Both the position numbers and the translations under genes were made by a program. A DNA stretch of 64,000 nt from Hankyongella ginsenosidimutans (GTDB taxonomy: Bacteria; Pseudomonadota; Alphaproteobacteria; Sphingomonadales; Sphingomonadaceae), in contig NZ_CP039704.1 in NCBI RefSeq assembly GCF_005144965.1, positions 1,364,001-1,428,000 on the forward strand, written 5' to 3'. This document shows, piece after piece, positions 48,393 through 58,982 of the stretch (positions are counted from its first letter, which is position 1; each line of letters begins with the position of its first letter). The notes beneath the pieces are model-generated. The model was not told the origin of the DNA and did not search any database. It was given only the letters and a program-made list of their open reading frames with translations.

Positions 48393-49833
48393 TCAATCTC
48401 CGATGTAGACCGTCTTGGTCTGAGTGTAGAATTCGAGTGCCGCGAAGCCCGCTCGCGCGGGCCGTAGCTGGATTTCCGGGTGCCGCCGAAGGGCACATGA
48501 TAGTCGACGCCAGCCGTTGGCAGATTGATCATCACCATGCCTGCGCGCACATTGCGGCGGAAGTGCCGCGCATGCTTCAGGGATGTCGTGACGATGCCGG
48601 CAGACAGGCCGAAGCTGCCGCGGTTGGCGATGTCCAGCGCCTCTTCGTAATTCCGGGCACGTATCGTCGAGACGACGGGCCCGAACACTTCCTCGCTGTT
48701 GATGCGCATGTCCGGTGCCGTATCCGCGATCACGGCCGGGCTCATGAAATAGCCCGGGGTCTCGCGCTTCAGCGGCATGCCCCGGTCACCAGGCGTCCGC
48801 CCTCGGCTGTGGCGATCTCCACGTAACGCAGGTTCTGTTCGAACTGGGACGCGCTGGACGCCGGCCCCACCTGGGTCGCAGCATCGAGCGCCGCACCGAC
48901 CTTCAGGGCCCCGGCCCGCTCGGCGAGCGCTGCCACGAACCGGTCGTGGATGCTGTCTTCCACGATCACGCGCGAGGAGGCGGTGCAGCGCTGGCCGGTC
49001 TGGAAGAAGCCGCCATCGAGTGCGATGGCGACGGCTCGGTCGAGATCGGCGTCGCCCAGGACCACCAGCGGGTTCTTGCCACCCATTTCCAGCTGAACGC
49101 GCGCCTGCCGTGCGATGGCCCCGGCTGCCACCTTTGCGCCAACGCCCTGCGAGCCGGTGAACGAGATCGCATCGACATCCGGATGGTCGACGATCGCGGC
49201 GCCAACCCCGCCCTGCCCGAGCACCAGATTGAACACGCCGGCCGGCGCGCCGCATTCGTGCACGATCTGCGCCAGCGCCCAGGCGGTCGCCGGCGTGATA
49301 TTGGCCGGCTTCAGCACCACCGTATTCCCGAACGCCAGCGCCGGTGCAGCTTTCCAGGCGGGGATCGCGATCGGGAAGTTCCAGGGCGTAATCAGCCCGT
49401 AAACCCCGACGGCCTCCCTGTGCGTACTGACATCCAGCCCGGGACGGGTCGACTCCAGGGCCTGGCCATGGCGGCGCAGCGCCTCGCCAGCGAAATATTT
49501 GAAAATGCGCGCGGCGCGCAGGACTTCGCCGGTCGCCTCGGCGCGGGTCTTGCCTTCCTCGCGCGCCAGCAGTTCGCCGAGGTCGGCCGCACGCGCCATC
49601 AGGGTCGCGCCGACTTTGTCCAGCAGATCGAACCGGACTTCAGGCGAGGTCATCGACCAGGCCGGGAAAGCGGCGCGGGCGGCGGCCACTGCAGCATCCA
49701 CCTCCGCCTTGCCGCCATCCGGGAAGACGGCGACCACATCGTCGGTATTCGAGGGGTTGCGGCTTTCCAGCGGCGTTGCAGCGCCTGTCGCGACGCCGTT
49801 GATGAAATGGGTCAATTGCATGGCAGGGTCCAT
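48393..49833 (-). CDS. xylA: 2-oxoglutarate semialdehyde dehydrogenase (two frameshifts)
   Basis: Aldehyde dehydrogenase oxidising 2-oxoglutarate semialdehyde to 2-oxoglutarate, last step of the Weimberg route. Landmarks: GLITPWNFPIAIPAWKAAPA, VVLKPANITPATAWALA, SFTGSQGVGAKVAAGAIA, the active-site Glu in VQLEMGGKNPLVVLG and Cys in GGFFQTGQRCTASSRVIVE, then INSEEVFGPVVSTIRARNYE. Shifts near 48780 and 48460; the restored ending is GFAALEFYTQTKTVYIGD. Length about 480 aa. In Caulobacter nomenclature xylA is this enzyme, not xylose isomerase. Confidence 0.9.
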
Positions 49834-49843
49834 AATCAGACTG

Positions 49844-50997
49844 TCAGAAGATCCGGGCGGCGAGATTGCGCATCAGCGCACGCACGCCGAACGTCCAGGG
49901 GCTGCGTCTTTGGATGTGGCGACGCGGTTGGCGAGCACCCCAGCCGCGCGGCGGCAATGGTCACCCGGTCGCCGACCTTGTGCGTAAAGCCCCGGCCTGG
50001 CTCGTCCCGGTCCTGCGTCGGTGCGAACAGGGTGCCAAGAAACAGCACAAAGCCGTCAGGGTACTGATGTTCGCTCATGGCATGACGGAGCAGGGTCTCC
50101 GGGTCCCGGCTGATCGCGCGCATGCTGTTCACGCCGGTCAGGCGATAGCCGTCCTCGCCTTCCACCGTGAGATCGATCTCCATCGCCCGGACATCGTCCA
50201 TGGTGAAGGTCGCGTCGAACAGCCGGATGAACGGCCCGACGGCGCAGGAGGCGTTGTTGTCCTTCGCCTTGCCGAGCAGCAGGGCGGAGCGCCCTTCGAA
50301 ATCGCGCAGGTTGACGTCGTTGCCCAGCATCGCCCCGACGGCAGCGCCGGCACTGTCCGCGACCAGCACGACCTCGGGTTCCGGGTTGTTCCACGTCGAG
50401 TCCGAGCGCACCCCGATTTCCTCGCCCCAGCCGACGCTCGCGAGGATCGGTGCCTTGGTGAAAATCTCCGCATCCGGGCCGATCGCAACCTCAAGATACT
50501 GCGACCACATACCTTCGCGGATCAGCGCATCCTTCAGCGCGGCCGCCTCGTCGGAACCAGGCACGACGCTGCGCAGACCGGACCCGATCAAACCTTCCAG
50601 GCGGGCACGAATTCCCGCCGCTGCCGCCGAGTCGCCGCGCGCGCTCCTCGATCACGCGTTCCAGGGTCGAGACCGCGAAGGTCACGCCCGCTGCCTTGAC
50701 GCATTGCAGATCGATCGGGGAAAGCAGCCGCAGGCCCGCTGTCGGCCCGGTGCCGAGCGGCAGCGCCTCGAGTGGCCCCAGATCCTCGCCGCCGTCGAAT
50801 GCACGCGCCTCGATCAGGTCGACCGTCGTAGGGCCGACCCGCGCCATGTCATAGAGGCGGCCGCCCCGGATCAACGCAGGCGATGGGCCATCGCCGCGAT
50901 CAATGCGACCGAGAAAACTGCCCGCGTGCCAGTCTGCAGGCAGCGCAGCATCTGCGCTGAACGTGAATTCCCCAAGGCAATCCCCTATTTGAGGCAT
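49844..50997 (-). CDS. xylX: 2-keto-3-deoxyxylonate dehydratase, FAH family (three frameshifts)
   Basis: Dehydrates 2-keto-3-deoxy-D-xylonate to 2-oxoglutarate semialdehyde. It matches Caulobacter XylX as I remember it: GVTFAVSTLERVIEERARGD, WSQYLEVAIGPDAEIFTKAP, STWNNPEPEVVLVADSAG, LGNDVNLRDFEGRSALLLGK, AKDNNASCAVGPFIRLFD and GTLFAPTQDRDEPGRGFTHK. Shifts lie near 50640, 49945 and 49890; the restored tail is PWTFGVRALMRNLAARIF. First gene of xylX-xylA-xylB-xylC. The ATG at 50997 has no visible ribosome site and is 4 bases from an operator. Confidence 0.9.
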
Positions 50998-51001
50998 TAA
51001 T

Positions 51002-51015
51002 TGATAGCGCTAACA
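51002..51015. promoter_or_regulatory. LacI-type operator at the xylX start
   Basis: TGATAGCGCTAACA, a near-palindrome with a TAGCGCTA centre, only 4 bases upstream of the xylX ATG. A bound regulator here would block transcript elongation or a very short leader. Confidence 0.8.
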
Positions 51016-51095
51016 TCCAATTTTACCTCACCTAAGTCAAGCCTGTTGCGAGGTTCGAGCACACAAGCACGGCCCAAACTGCGGGAGATTGTTAT

Positions 51096-51109
51096 TGATA
51101 GCGCTATCA
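51096..51109. promoter_or_regulatory. LacI-type operator between xylX and the xylosidase gene
   Basis: TGATAGCGCTATCA, a perfect 14-bp palindrome, 94 bases centre to centre from the site at 51002. That is about nine helical turns, compatible with looping by a tetrameric or paired regulator. Confidence 0.82.
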
Positions 51110-51115
51110 TATAGA

Positions 51116-51142
51116 GGGTACCTATAAGTTGGGTACCTATAA
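51116..51142 (+). repeat. Tandem GGGTACCTATAA direct repeat
   Basis: GGGTACCTATAA at 51116-51127 and again at 51131-51142, a 15-base period. Each contains the palindrome GGTACC and a TATAA that could act as a -10 element for the GH43 gene. Its role is not established. Confidence 0.55.
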
Positions 51143-51184
51143 ATTCGATGCCCAATAGACCGGGGCACATGGGGAGGAGGCAGA

Positions 51185-52861
51185 ATGCGGAGTGTTCTAA
51201 TCCTGTTTTGCGCGCTGTTTTCATGCCGAACATCGCCTGCGCCCTTGATGGGCCAATCGCACGGTTCGGCTGGGTGACAAGCAGGGGCGAGGATCCGGTT
51301 GAACGGGCATTCCCGTGCAAGCGGGGCAGTTTCGCAACCCGATCCTGCCGGGGTTTCGCCCGGACCCGTCCATTACACGCGTCGGGAATGACTATTATCT
51401 GGTGACGTCTACCTTCGCCTGGTTTCCGGGCATTCCCGTCTATCACAGCAAGGATCTGGTCAACTGGCGGCAGATCGGCAACGCTATCGATCGACCCAGC
51501 CAGCTCGACTTCAGCGGACTGGGCGTGATCCAGGGCGTCTTTGCGCCGACGATCACGCACCATGCCGGGGTCTATTACATACTGAATACCTGCGTTGGCT
51601 GCGGCGAAAACTTCCTGCTCACCGCGAACGATCCGGCGGGACCATGGTCTGACCCGATCTGGCTGCCATTCGAGGGCATCGACCCTCGCTGTTTGTGGAT
51701 GAGGACGGCCGCGCTTGATCCTCAACAATGGCGTGCCCATTGGGGCTCCCGCTACCAGGGGCACCGGGCGATCTGGATCCAGGAATTCGATCTCAAGGCG
51801 CGCCAGCTCATCGGGCCGCGATCGGTACTGGTCGATGGCGGCGTCGACCCGAAAACCAAGCCGATCTGGATCGAGGGCCCGCATCTCTACAAGGTCGACG
51901 GCTGGTATTATCTCGTCCCAGCCGAAGGCGGTACGGCGGAAGATCATGCACAGACGGTCTACCGGGCGCGCCACATCACCGGCCCGTTCACGCCTGGTCC
52001 GGTCAACCCGATCCTGACCCAGCGCGATCTGCCGGCTGGTCGCCCGTGGCCGGTCGAAGCGACAGGGCACGCCGACCTGGTGCAACGCCCGGAAGGCGAC
52101 TGGTGGGCGGTCTTTCTCGGCACAAGGCCCTATGATGGCCAGTTGACCAATCTCGGCCGGGAGACCTTCCTGCTGCCCGTTTCGTGGCAGAACGGCTGGC
52201 CGCTTGTCCTGCCGCAGGACGTCCCCGTCCTCACGTGCTGCCGGCACCCTCTGGGGCACAGCAGACGCCGCTGCCGGAGGCGTGGCGGGAGACGTTTGAT
52301 TCGGCTGCACTCGGGCCTGAGTGGATCATGCTGCGGACACCCCGGGCAGAGCGCTGGTGGAGCCTGACCGACGAGGCTGGCACACTGCGCATGGCGGCTC
52401 GCGCAGACGCACCAGGCGGGACTGGCCAACCCAGTTTCGTCGGGCGGCGGCTCACCCGCCACCACGAGACAATCGAGACCGAAGTGCAGTTTAGCCCGGA
52501 ACGTGCCGGCGATCGTGCCGGGCTGCTGGCGCTGGTTGATGAGAACCACTTCCTTGCCCTGGTCCTGGAACGTCAGGCCGATGGCCGCGATGCGGTGGTT
52601 CTGCGGCAGCGGCGCGCTGCCGATCAGGGCAGCGTCGGGGTCGTCATTGCGCAGTCTCCGGCTCCCGCCGGCCAAACGCTGCGCTTGCAGCTCAGCTTTC
52701 GCGGTGCCCGGCTGGATGCTGCCTATGCAACAGGCGAAACGGGCGCTTGGCGCAGCCTGGCCAGGGATGTGGACGCCAGCATTCTGGCGACCGTGAATGC
52801 CGGGCTGTTCACGGGCACAGTCGTCGGCCCCTATGCGGGCCGTGATGCGGAAAAGCCGTGA
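51185..52861 (+). CDS. Secreted glycoside hydrolase family 43, beta-xylosidase type (about six frameshifts)
   Basis: The start after a strong GGGGAGGAGG gives a signal peptide (MRSVLILFCALF, then PNIACALDGPIARFG). The five-bladed GH43 propeller shows the base Asp in PGFRPDPSITRVGNDYYLV, YHSKDLVNWRQIGNAI, EGIDPSLFVDEDGRAW and the acid Glu in PIWIEGPHLYKVDGWYYLV. A C-terminal concanavalin-like domain follows (RRLTRHHETIETEVQFSPER), as in xylosidases. Corrected length about 560 aa. Shifts near 51220, 51316, 51690, 51715, 51752 and 52230. Likely releases xylose from xylo-oligosaccharides. Confidence 0.87.
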
Positions 52862-52978
52862 CCAGGGCGACAAGATTTCGTTAACCATATAAAAACTTGG
52901 TAAAATCCCGCTCACTTAACAGGATGTGAAGGACTGGTCGGTCAAATCGGGTTCCAAAACGATTTGGAGCCAGGACAG

Positions 52979-54502
52979 ATGACCACGAAGAAGTCGGCAC
53001 CGGGGCAGTCGACGTCGCCATCATCGGCGCGGGTCCGGCGGGACTGACGGCAAGCTATCTGCTCACCAAGGCTGGATACTCGGTCATGGTGATCGAGAAG
53101 GACCCGACCTACGTCGGCGGAATCAGCCGCACGGTCGAGTACAACGGCTACCGCTTCGATATCGGCGGCCACCGCTTCTTTTCCAAATCGAAGGAAGTGG
53201 TCGACCTCTGGAACGAACTGCTGCCGGACGATTTCATCGAGCGGCCGCGCCTGTCGCGCATCTTCTACGACGGCAAGTTCTACAGCTATCCGCTGAAAGC
53301 CTTCGAGGCACTGTTCAACCTTGAGTCTTCCGCTCGGCCCTGTGCATGCTGTCCTACGCCAAGTGGAAGCTGCGGCCGCACCAGCAGGTGAAAACCTTCG
53401 AGCAGTGGGTGACCAACCAGTTCGGCGCGCGCCTGTTCGGCATCTTCTTCAAGACCTACACCGAGAAGGTGTGGGGCATGCGCTGCGACGAAATCTCCGC
53501 CGACTGGGCTGCCCAGCGCATCAAGGGCCTGAGCCTTGGCGGCGCGATCCTCGATGCGGCGCGCCGGTCGCTGTCGTTCGGACGTCGCCGCAAGAACGAC
53601 GGCATGGCCGTGAAGACCCTGCTGGAATCGTTCCGCTATCCGCGCCAGGGCCCCGGCATGATGTGGGAGGCCGCGCGCGACAAGACCGTCGCCCAGGGCG
53701 GCACGGTGGTGATGGGCCACGCGGTCGAGCAGTTGCGTCTCAACGATGCCACCGGCCGCTGGACGGTGACGGCGCGCGATGCGGACGGCAACCTGATGCT
53801 GGTCAACGCTGCGCATGTCATCAGTTCGGCGCCGATGCGCGAACTGGTTGGGCGCATTCACCCGATGCCGGCATCCGTCGGCAATGCGCTGGCGCTGCGC
53901 TACCGGGATTTTCTCACCGTGGCCCTGATGATCCGGGCCGAGGACCTGTTCCCGGACAACTGGATTTACATCCACGACCCCAAGGTGAAGGTCGGCCGGA
54001 TCCAGAATTTCCGTTCCTGGTCGCCGGAAATGGTGCCGGACCAGAGCATGGCCTGCGTCGGGCTGGAATATTTCTGTTTCGCCGGCGACGGCCTGTGGAC
54101 CATGGACGACAAGGACCTCATCCGCCTCGCCACCGAGGAACTCGCCTATCTTGGTCTCGCCAGGCCGGACATGGTGGCTGACGGCTGCGTGGTACGCCAG
54201 GAAAAGCCTATCCGGTCTACGACGACCACTATCGCGAGCAGGTGGACGCCATCCGCAACGACCTCATGGAAAACTACCCGACCCTGCATCTGGTCGGCCG
54301 CAACGGCATGCACAAGTACAACAACCAGGATCACGCGATGATGACCGCCATGCTGGCGGTGCGCAACATCCAGGCCGGGGAAGCGCTGTACGACCTCTGG
54401 GGCGTCAATGAAGACGCCGAATATCACGAGGCCGGGCGCGAGGGCGCGCAAGCCGCACTGAACAGCGTGCGCCTGACGCCGCAGCGGGTGAAGGCGGCCT
54501 GA
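52979..54502 (+). CDS. NAD(P)/FAD-dependent oxidoreductase, UDP-galactopyranose mutase-like (three frameshifts)
   Basis: Flavoprotein of about 508 residues. The dinucleotide fold is [20 protein letters not shown], then [20 protein letters not shown]. The middle has [20 protein letters not shown] and the C-terminal FAD-binding part has [20 protein letters not shown]. The GGHRFF and YN-QDHSM motifs occur in a protoporphyrinogen-oxidase/UDP-galactopyranose mutase-like family often found near polysaccharide genes. Shifts near 53010, 53325 and 54207. It overlaps gtrA by one base, so it belongs to that operon. Confidence 0.78.
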
Positions 54503-54915
54503 TGCGCCTGAGTGCGGGAGTGCGCGCGCGCCTGCTGCAGGAGGCAAGACTCGGCGCGCGCTATTTCGGCGCCAGCCTTGCCGCAACGCTGCTTGACATC
54601 GCGCTGTTCCAGCTCTGGATCGGGCATGGCGCGGCGGCAGGCATCGCCGCCGCGATCGGCTATACGTCCGGCTTGTTGTTGCATTACCTGCTGTCCCGGC
54701 TGGCCTTCGCCTCCACGCGGCGCGGCACAGCCCAGATCGGCGAACTGGCCGGCTTCGTAACAACTGGCGTGTTCGGTCTGGCGCTGACGACGCTTGGTGT
54801 GCAGGCGTTGGCGCTGACGGGCGCGCCGCCGCTCCTCGCCAAGTTCGCCATGATCCCGGTCAATTTCTGCGCGCTGTATCTGCTGCGCCGCCGGCTGGTC
54901 TTCCAGCGGGCATGA
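54502..54915 (+). CDS. GtrA family membrane protein
   Basis: 137 residues, four predicted membrane helices, intact. YFGASLAATLLDIALFQLWI, IGYTSGLLLHYLLSRLAFAS, ELAGFVTTGVFGLALTTLGV and FAMIPVNFCALYLLRRRLVF follow the GtrA pattern. GtrA-type proteins are thought to flip or stabilise polyprenyl-linked sugars for glycosyltransferases. It overlaps its neighbours by 1 and 4 bases (ATGA), so the three genes are translationally coupled. Confidence 0.87.
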   Translation: MRLSAGVRARLLQEARLGARYFGASLAATLLDIALFQLWIGHGAAAGIAAAIGYTSGLLLHYLLSRLAFASTRRGTAQIGELAGFVTTGVFGLALTTLGVQALALTGAPPLLAKFAMIPVNFCALYLLRRRLVFQRA

Positions 54916-56750
54916 CCATGACGGCGGTATCGCCCCTGCCGCGCCCACGCGTTCGGCAGTCCTCAGGCCCATCCACGCCGTTCTGGCCGGCTGGATCGCC
55001 TTCTGCCTGCTGAATGCTGCGAACGCCGCCTTCTTCAGCCCGCGATGGTATCTGGACTTCGACAGCGACTCGCTGATGCGGCTCCAGCAGGTACGCGACC
55101 TGCTGGCCGGGCAGGGTGGTTCGACCTCCATCAGGCAAGGCTGGGCGACCCCGGCGGCGCGTCCATGCACTGGACGCGGGTGGCCGATCTCGGCATTGCC
55201 GGGCTGGTCCTGGTGTTTCGACCCGTCCTCGGTCAGGCGCATGCAGAGATCTGGGCGGCGGCACTCTACCCACTGCTGCTGTTCCTGCCGTTCCTGGCCC
55301 TGATCGCCCGCACCGCCCGCAACCTTGACGGCGCAACGGCGGGCGTGCCCGCAATCACCGTCGCGACGGCGCTTCTATCGCCGGCGGCGCTGATCCACTT
55401 CCAGCCGGGCAACATCGACCACCACAATCTGCAACTGATTGCCCTGGCGATGGTCGTCTGCGGTGCAACCGGCGGGCGCACGGGCCGGGATGGACTGCTG
55501 GCCGGCGCTGGCGTCGCCCTTGGGATTGCGGTTGGCGTCGATGCCGCACCCGTGGTGATGGCAGTTGCCGCTGCCCTGCTGCTGCTCTGGGCGCGCCAGC
55601 CGGGCCGCTACGCCCGGTTTCTGCGCGCATTCGGGCTGTCGATCGTCGGGCTGGTCGCAGCCGCAGTACTGGTGTTCAGCCCGCACCCCTGGTCCACGCA
55701 GTCTTGCGATTCCTGACCCCGCCGATGGCGGCGTTCTTCCTCGCGTTCGGCGGCGTCTGGCTGGCGGCAACGGCGTTTTCGGGCGGCTGGCGTCCCCGGC
55801 TGCCCGCTTCGCCGCCGCAGCCGGGTTCGGGCTCGGCGCTGGCGCACTGCTGCTGCTGGTGTTTCCGGCCTGCCGCAACCCCATCCCGCTCAACCACCCG
55901 CTGCTCTGGACCTACTGGATGAACGCGATCAACGAGAACCGCTCGGTGGTCGATTTCGCGCTCGAGAACCCGTTCCGGCTGATCAGCCTCTACGTACCCA
56001 CCTTCATTGCGTTGATCTGGACAGTCCGGCTCGTGCGCGCCGGTGCGCTCCCGGGTGGGGCGTGCGCGACCCTGGCGGCCGCCATCGTCATGGCGACGGC
56101 GCTCACCATGAACCAGGTCCGCGCCCTGCCGCAGATGGCGACCCTGATCGTCCCCTGATCGCCGTCGCCATCGCGCGCCTGCAGACATCTCCCAGCATGC
56201 TGCGGCGGCTGGGTGCCTGGGTGCTGTTCGTGCCGACGGGCTACACGCTGATCGGCTACAAGCTTGATGCTGCCTTGCCCGAGGCGGCAGCACGCCCAGC
56301 CGCCCAGCAAGAGGTGACACCCGGCGCAAGCGTGTTCTCGCAATACTGCCTCGATGATCGTTTGCTGCAGCGCTTGCGCGCCCTCCCGGCGAGCAGCATC
56401 GCGACAGGCATGAACCTCTCGCCGCTGCTGATCGCCTACACGCCGCATCGTCTGCTGGCGGCAACCTATCATCGCAACGCTGCCGTCAACCTCTGGACGA
56501 TCCAATGGCTGACGGCGCCCCGGCAACGGCCGCCGCCCTGCTGGCGCAGCGCAGGCCCGACTACATGCTCTACTGCCCGCAGGACCCGATGTTCATGACC
56601 ATGGCGCAAGGAGCGCCCGCAGGCCTGCTGGCGCAGATCGCACAGGGCAGACCCCGAACTGGCTGAGGCCGGCGCTGCCGCTGAACGACGGCGGCATGCT
56701 TTATGCAGTCAGGCCGAACACATTGCGCACGCCGTCGATCACGAACTGAG
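54912..56750 (+). CDS. Multi-spanning membrane glycosyltransferase-like protein (about five frameshifts)
   Basis: About 600 residues with ten or more membrane helices. The N-terminal loop YLDFDSDSLMRLQQVRDLLA with GQGWFDL and SMHWTRVADLGI resembles the acidic first loop of STT3/PMT-type (GT-C) transferases that use polyprenyl sugar donors; HFQPGNIDHHNLQLI is another conserved loop. Shifts lie near 54945, 55117, 55706, 56155, 56530 and perhaps 56645. If the last is real the protein ends at 56664; if corrected, [17 protein letters not shown] continues to 56750, overlapping the marC 3' end. Confidence 0.68.
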
Positions 56751-57357
56751 TGGCAAGCGCGCAGAGCACGACGCCGAGCAGCCGCGTCACCACGGTGGTC
56801 ATGGTCTTGCCCATGCGGCGCATCAGCGGCCCGGCCGCCAGCAGCGCCAGCAGGGTGATCAGCAGAACCGCGCCAAGCGCCGCCATCACGGCGGAGAGAC
56901 CCATCCAGGTCCCGGCGTGCTTCGACGTGAGCAGCATGACGGAGGCGATCGAGCCGGGTCCGGCGATCATCGGCATGCCCATCGGGAACACGGAAACGTC
57001 TTCTTCCTCCAGGCGATGATGATGCGCCTGCGCCTCGCGCGCGACCTGCTCGGCGCGCTCCTCTCGGCGCTCGCTGCGCCGCTCGAACACCATGTCGATG
57101 GCGATGGCGAACAGCAGCAGGCCGCCGGCGATGCGAAAAGCATCGAGACTGATGCCAAGTGCTGCCAGAAACGGCTCGCCGGCAATCGCGAACAGCAGCA
57201 GGATGCCGGCCGCGACCAGCACGGACCGCACCGCCATCACTTTCCGATGCCGCGGCGAAGCATTGTGGGTCAGGCCGGCGAAAATCGGCGCGCAGCCCGG
57301 CGGATCAATGATGACCAGCAGGGTCGCAAACGCAGGGACAAAGACATCAAGCCACAC
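56701..57357 (-). CDS. MarC family integral membrane protein
   Basis: 218 residues, six predicted helices, intact. [40 protein letters not shown] and [20 protein letters not shown] are characteristic of MarC/UPF0056. A histidine- and glutamate-rich cytoplasmic loop ([16 protein letters not shown]) lies in the middle. Despite the name, MarC has no proven role in drug resistance. The GTG start overlaps the folD stop by 11 bases. Confidence 0.88.
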   Translation of the reverse strand: MWLDVFVPAFATLLVIIDPPGCAPIFAGLTHNASPRHRKVMAVRSVLVAAGILLLFAIAGEPFLAALGISLDAFRIAGGLLLFAIAIDMVFERRSERREERAEQVAREAQAHHHRLEEEDVSVFPMGMPMIAGPGSIASVMLLTSKHAGTWMGLSAVMAALGAVLLITLLALLAAGPLMRRMGKTMTTVVTRLLGVVLCALATQFVIDGVRNVFGLTA

Positions 57358-58251
57358 CGGATGCAGCCTCCAGCGGGGAGGGCAGCCCGGCGCGGCGGGC
57401 GGCGGCCTCGACCGTGTTGCGCAGCAGGCAGGCGATGGTCATGGGGCCAACCCCGCCCGGCACGGGGTGATGGCACCAGCAACCGCGACCGCCTCCTCGA
57501 AAGCCACGTCGCCGACCAGCCGCGTTTTGCCGGGTTCACCCGCCGGCACACGGTTGATGCCGACATCGATGACTGTCGCACCGGACTGCAACCAGTCACC
57601 GCGCACCATCTCCGGCCTGCCGACGGCGGCCACGACAATATCAGCCGCACGCACCAGCCCGGGCAGGTCGCGGCTGCGGCTGTGGGCGATAGTCACCGTG
57701 CAGCTTTCGCGCAGCAGCAGTTGCGCCATCGGCTTGCCGACGATGTTGGAGCGCCCGATCACGATGGCGTTGCGCCCGGCAAGATCCGGCAACACGGCGC
57801 GCAGGAGCAGCAGCGCGCCCAGCGGCGTGCAGGGCACGATGCCATCCTGGCCGGTTGCCAGCAGCCCGGCATTGACGACATGGAAGCCGTCGACATCCTT
57901 TGCCGGGTCGATGGCGTTGATGACGGCGCTTTCCGGAATGTGCTTGGGCAGCGGCAGCTGCACCAGGATGCCATCGACGCGCGGGTCGTCGTTCAGGGTC
58001 CGCACAAGGCTGAGCAGGGCCTCGGCGCTGGTATCCGCCGGCAGCCGGTGCTCGAACGACGCCATGCCCGCCTCAAGCGTCTGCTTCGCCTTGCTGCGTA
58101 CATAGACCTGGCTGGCCGGGTCCTCTCCCACCAGCACCACCGCCAACCCTGGCGGGCGTCCGAGCTGCTGCGAGAGCGCTGCGGCACCGGCCGCGACCTG
58201 CGCGCGCAGCCGGCCGGCAATGGCTTTCCCGTCGATCAACGCTGCGGTCAT
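57347..58251 (-). CDS. folD: Methylenetetrahydrofolate dehydrogenase/cyclohydrolase (one frameshift)
   Basis: Bifunctional folate enzyme providing 10-formyl-THF and [25 protein letters not shown] with the catalytic Lys, [60 protein letters not shown] and, after restoring one C near 57466, [20 protein letters not shown] are canonical. Corrected length 301 aa. The ATG overlaps the stop of the DUF167 gene (ATGA). Confidence 0.94.
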
Positions 58252-58542
58252 TCGGCCCCGTGATGCCTGCAAGACGCCCGGCCAACGCAGCCGGATCGCC
58301 GGAGATATGAACCAGCTTATCCCGGCTCGCGGCCCCGCGTACCAGCGCCACCGCGGAAGGCGCAACCCCATGGCACTGGCGACGAGCCGGATGAGCGCGG
58401 CGTTGGCTTCGCCGTCCGCCGGTGCGGCGCGCACCTTGACCTTCAGGATGGTTCTGCCCTGCGCATCGCGGCTTATCCCGTCGATGCAGTCCCGTCCGGC
58501 GCGTGGCGTCACTTTGAGGGCGAGGCGCAGGCCGTCCGCCAC
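58248..58542 (-). CDS. DUF167 (YggU) family protein (two frameshifts)
   Basis: About 98 residues. [37 protein letters not shown], then [20 protein letters not shown] match DUF167, a small family coded next to yggT in many proteobacteria; function unknown. Shifts near 58363 and at a GGGG run near 58258; correcting the second ends the protein ITGAE with a TGA that overlaps the folD ATG. Confidence 0.82.
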
Positions 58543-58545
58543 CGC

Positions 58546-58857
58546 TCAGAGCAGGCTCGCCAGTCCGTTGAACGCCCCGCGCAGGAGATAGTTGCGCACG
58601 CCGATGATCAGGATCACCAAAATCATGGGCGCAAGGTCAATCCCGCCAAGATCGGGCAGCAGGCGGCGGATCGGCCGGCATAGCGGCTCGATGATCCGGT
58701 TCAGCGTGTTGAGAATCTGGCCGACGAAGGGGTTGTAGGGGTTGATGACGTTGAAGGCGATCAGCCAACTGGCGATGACCGTAATGAAGATCGCCCATGT
58801 CAGCAGCTCAAGGCCGGTGTCGGCGAGGAAATAGAGAAAATCCAGGATGGCGATCAT
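58546..58857 (-). CDS. YggT family membrane protein
   Basis: 103 residues from ATG 58857, two YggT helices: LLTWAIFITVIASWLIAFNV and APMILVILIIGVRNYLL, joined by INPYNPFVGQILNTLNRIIE and PLCRPIRRLLPDLGGIDLAP. The family is linked to osmotic or septal functions and usually neighbours DUF167, as here. The frame is intact. It is the first gene of yggT-DUF167-folD-marC. Confidence 0.9.
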   Translation of the reverse strand: MIAILDFLYFLADTGLELLTWAIFITVIASWLIAFNVINPYNPFVGQILNTLNRIIEPLCRPIRRLLPDLGGIDLAPMILVILIIGVRNYLLRGAFNGLASLL

Positions 58858-58982
58858 CGAAAATTCCAAAAGGGTTTCCCGTTTATCTAGCCGGAGCAGT
58901 GGACCCGGGCAAGGTCGGGGATTTAACGGAATGTCAACTTCGATCCCGCTAGAGTTTCGTGTCGACGTGTCGGGGTTTTGCC

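Noticed and set aside
48393-49833. xylA/xylB read as xylose isomerase and xylulokinase
   Set aside because: The proteins are an aldehyde dehydrogenase and a short-chain dehydrogenase; the symbols follow the Caulobacter oxidative pathway.
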